Positions 61,261 to 64,000 of a DNA stretch of 64,000 nucleotides are shown here, one piece after another; within the stretch, counting starts at the first letter, position 1, and every line of letters starts with the position of its first letter. This stretch comes from Chrysomallon squamiferum (taxonomy: Eukaryota > Mollusca > Gastropoda > Neomphalida > Peltospiridae): NCBI GenBank assembly GCA_012295275.1, contig CM022674.1, positions 9,510,260 to 9,574,259 on the forward strand. The letters are read 5' to 3'. The translations under genes were made by a program, and so were the position numbers. The notes under the pieces are model-generated. The model ran no database searches. It was not told the origin of the DNA and saw only the letters and a list, made by a program, of their open reading frames with translations.

Positions 61261-64000
61261 AAACATGACACAAAATTCTAATAGTTAAATAATAAAAAAG
61301 TCATCTGAGCACGAATCAGCATTTATTTATTTATATATTATTTTTCGACGTTCTAACTGTTGCATGATTAAATGGAAATCTTAAGACATGGAAGTATTCA
61401 TATGAGCGGACTGAAGATCGAAAATATATTTCAAAGATGAACAAATAAAAATATTTGTTAACTTTATATAGTTCATAATTAATAGTTTTCATTTGTTTGT
61501 GTCGATTATTTCGCATCAACAGCCATCTGCTTTTAGTGCCGTTAAACATTCATTTGCTGTTTGATCATCATCCTTTTTGTTATTACTATTAGTAGTAGTG
61601 GCAGCAGCAGTAGTAGTAATCGTAATACAGTCACTGGTAGTAGTTGGCATAATAGTAACAGCCGTTGTAATAGTAATAGTTAGTAGTTCGTAATAGCATA
61701 GTAGTAGAGAGAAAATATTAGAAATGCTCATTGCTGTGTATGTGATTACACATTATGCAAGATCGAAGCACAAATAATTTATACTATTTCAGTCCCATAT
61801 TATGTTTTTTATTTAATTTTATTACCATTTTTTTAAGATTAGAATTTGATGTGGTTATATCATTTCTATTATTATTAGCATAAACACTTTTGTCCTTGTT
61901 TCATGGTGTTTTATTATTAATATAATTATTATTTTGTTGTTGTAGTTGTTTCTGCTGCCTTTAAATAGTAAGTGCTGCACGGTTTTATTTGGAAATGCAA
62001 TAATGGCTTCGTTTTCTCTTTCTCATTTATTTACACCTCACAACACACTGTTGTCTTAAAATATTATTTCTGGCACTGTTATAGTCAGTTTCAGTAAATA
62101 AAACTTGGTTTTTAATCTATCGTTTGGTCCTAGCGTTGACATTCATTAGATCGATAGAATTAGCTACGAGTGCGCCAATTTGATGTTCAAACACCACAGC
62201 CTGGAGTCCACTGTCTGGTGTCAATAGTTTTGCACAACTTCTCGAGAGAGAATTAATTAAATGCCAAACACATCATTATCATTTAGACAGCATTCCATGC
62301 TTTCGTAGTAAATACTTTCGTATTCGTCTGCACACTTTAGGGTGTACAAAAAAAAAAAAAAAAAAAAAAAGTATTAACCACTAAAGCGAAGTAAAGATGA
62401 AAAACCAGAAAAAAAATTGTTTAGCTAAACGAATTGTTGTATAAGAAAAACATTAATAATAAATATTTACTATTAAACTTGGAGTAAAAAATTGTCAGAC
62501 TTCTTTTTTTTTTTTTTTTTTTTAAAAAAAAATGAATATTGTCTGAATCATTCACACAGAATGATTTTCTTTATCAGCGCCAAATTATATCATAAAACTA
62601 ATTTCGTTTTATCTCAGAATGAAGTGACAGTAGTAGCAACATTAACTATACAAACAAAAGAGAGCAACAACAAAATTAAATTAATAATAAAATATATCAG
62701 TAGTAAGTAGTAAATAAATAAATAAATAAAATATAACAAAGTACATAAATAAGTAACTAAATAAATAAATAAATAAAACTAAAACAAAAATAAAAACAAA
62801 AATAAAAAACCAAACAATACTGTTAATAATATTAAGTTTTATAATGAAATAAATAAAGAAACAAAAAATTGTTCCATAAAATAAAACTTTCTATAAACTG
62901 AATCGCGATAACATTGAGTCCTGTTTAAAATTTTATAATTAAATGAAATATATATTTATTTTTGTATAGAACTTTTTTTTTTTTTTTTTCAGTACTAATG
63001 ATAGTTTCCTAAAACAAGTGCGGATTTTATTCTGCTTCATTGTGTGGAATTACTTTAGCAGAATATTCCCTGCAATGTCACACGACTTACAAGTGATATC
63101 GAAGATTTAAGACAGACGAGTTACCTTTCCTGTTGACACAAGAGCTACTTTTATTAGTACTTTGTAACATGTCTATAATTTTCACACACATACGCACACA
63201 CACAAATACATACATACACTTAAACACACACACACACACAAAATATATTTATATGTGTATACAATGGGATACCCTATATCGAACGGTTTTACCTATGAAT
63301 CTGAGAACCCCAAAAAGAACGAAGGTCCCCATAGCGAACCCAGAAGAATATTTCCGAGGAGTCAGGGCAGGACAAGGAGCAAAGCCATGTCGTTCCAGCC
63401 CGGGAACTGAAAGATGTTTTCTGGTGTTGGAATAAACTTTCCAAAATTGTTAACGGATATCATCCTGATGTTGGTGCTGTAGAAACGGCCATAATATTCT
63501 TAATGAGTAGACTGTAGGACAGTCACCAGAGAGTGCTAGGAAGGATGAGTCCCCTTCTTCCATCTCTTCTCAGTAATTATCTCCTCCTGCCTCGTCTGCC
63601 TCCTCCCCTGCAAGTTCAGTAACAGTAAGGTAAGATAAAGTATTAAACATATTCCTCATTTCAGGAATTTATATGTATATTTATAAATCTATTTTACTAT
63701 ATTTTACTATATTTGTCATTTTTAGAGGGTATATTTGGGGGCTTGGAAGAGATTACCCTTGTAATATTATTTCAGTGGATCGTATAACGATCGAGGCTCT
63801 GGAACAAATTAGATTTATTATGTAATAACAATTAGTATGAAAATATATATATATATAACAATAATATATATATATATATTATTGTTGTTATTATTATTAT
63901 AATTATTTTTCAACAATTATAATAATAATAAAACTTACTGAGCCAGTGTGTTTTTTATTTCTCAAATACTCGCACATATAGACATAAGCCCTATACATAA
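61261..64000. other. Right end of the window, no gene identified
   Basis: AT-rich with poly(A) at 62348-62370, poly(T) at 62503-62522, and several AAAT runs. A less AT-rich patch at about 63270-63640 has a minus-strand reading with pieces such as SSRAGTTWLCSLSCPDSSE and, after CAG, GEEADEAGGD, which could be remnants of an unidentified mobile element or exon. Nothing firm. Confidence 0.4.

Overview
The window is eukaryotic, animal nuclear DNA. It is very AT-rich, with GT-AG introns, long poly(A)/poly(T) tracts and many long microsatellites (CA, CT/GA, AAT, TCTA). The best clue to the organism is a synaptobrevin with the proline/glycine-rich N-terminus and the WWKNCK juxtamembrane sequence seen in squid and sea-slug homologues. 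I infer a mollusc. A cephalopod would fit the microsatellite load, but I cannot prove it from the sequence.

Layout. (1) About 2.9-17.9 kb, plus strand: a synaptobrevin/VAMP gene lacking only its first exon. It has two alternative, phase-identical transmembrane exons and a long AT-rich 3' UTR. (2) 19.97-21.07 kb, minus: an intronless beta-1,3-galactosyltransferase 6 (B3GALT6) ORF with a spliced leader exon. A second protein-like open stretch lies upstream on the same strand at 21.57-21.78 kb. (3) 25.9-27.6 kb, plus: a two-exon GIMAP/AIG1-type GTPase. (4) 29.07-29.33 kb: a broken pogo/pipsqueak-type helix-turn-helix fragment, followed at 29.9-31.1 kb by three tandem copies of a unit of about 405 bp. 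(5) 32.07-36.14 kb, plus: a two-exon orphan class A GPCR that most resembles GPR161. Its stop codon is followed by 51 further open codons in frame, and its intron holds a long inverted repeat. (6) 41.47-54.92 kb, minus: a complete M13 (neprilysin/ECE-like) metalloprotease of 23 coding exons, 777 residues as spliced here. (7) One 3.7 kb intron of that gene holds a plus-strand two-exon gene of 96 codons and a decayed FLYWCH/MULE-type transposase-like relic. (8) 56.6-64 kb: mostly gene-poor repeat DNA, with possible 5' non-coding exons of the protease.

The genes look independently transcribed, and there is no sign of a shared pathway. VAMP acts in vesicle fusion, B3GALT6 builds the proteoglycan linker in the Golgi, GIMAP is a membrane-linked GTPase family tied to immunity, the GPCR is a plasma-membrane receptor, and the M13 enzyme is a peptide-cleaving ectoenzyme. 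All exon joins were made by hand from reading frame, phase and GT/AG sites. No transcript data were available.
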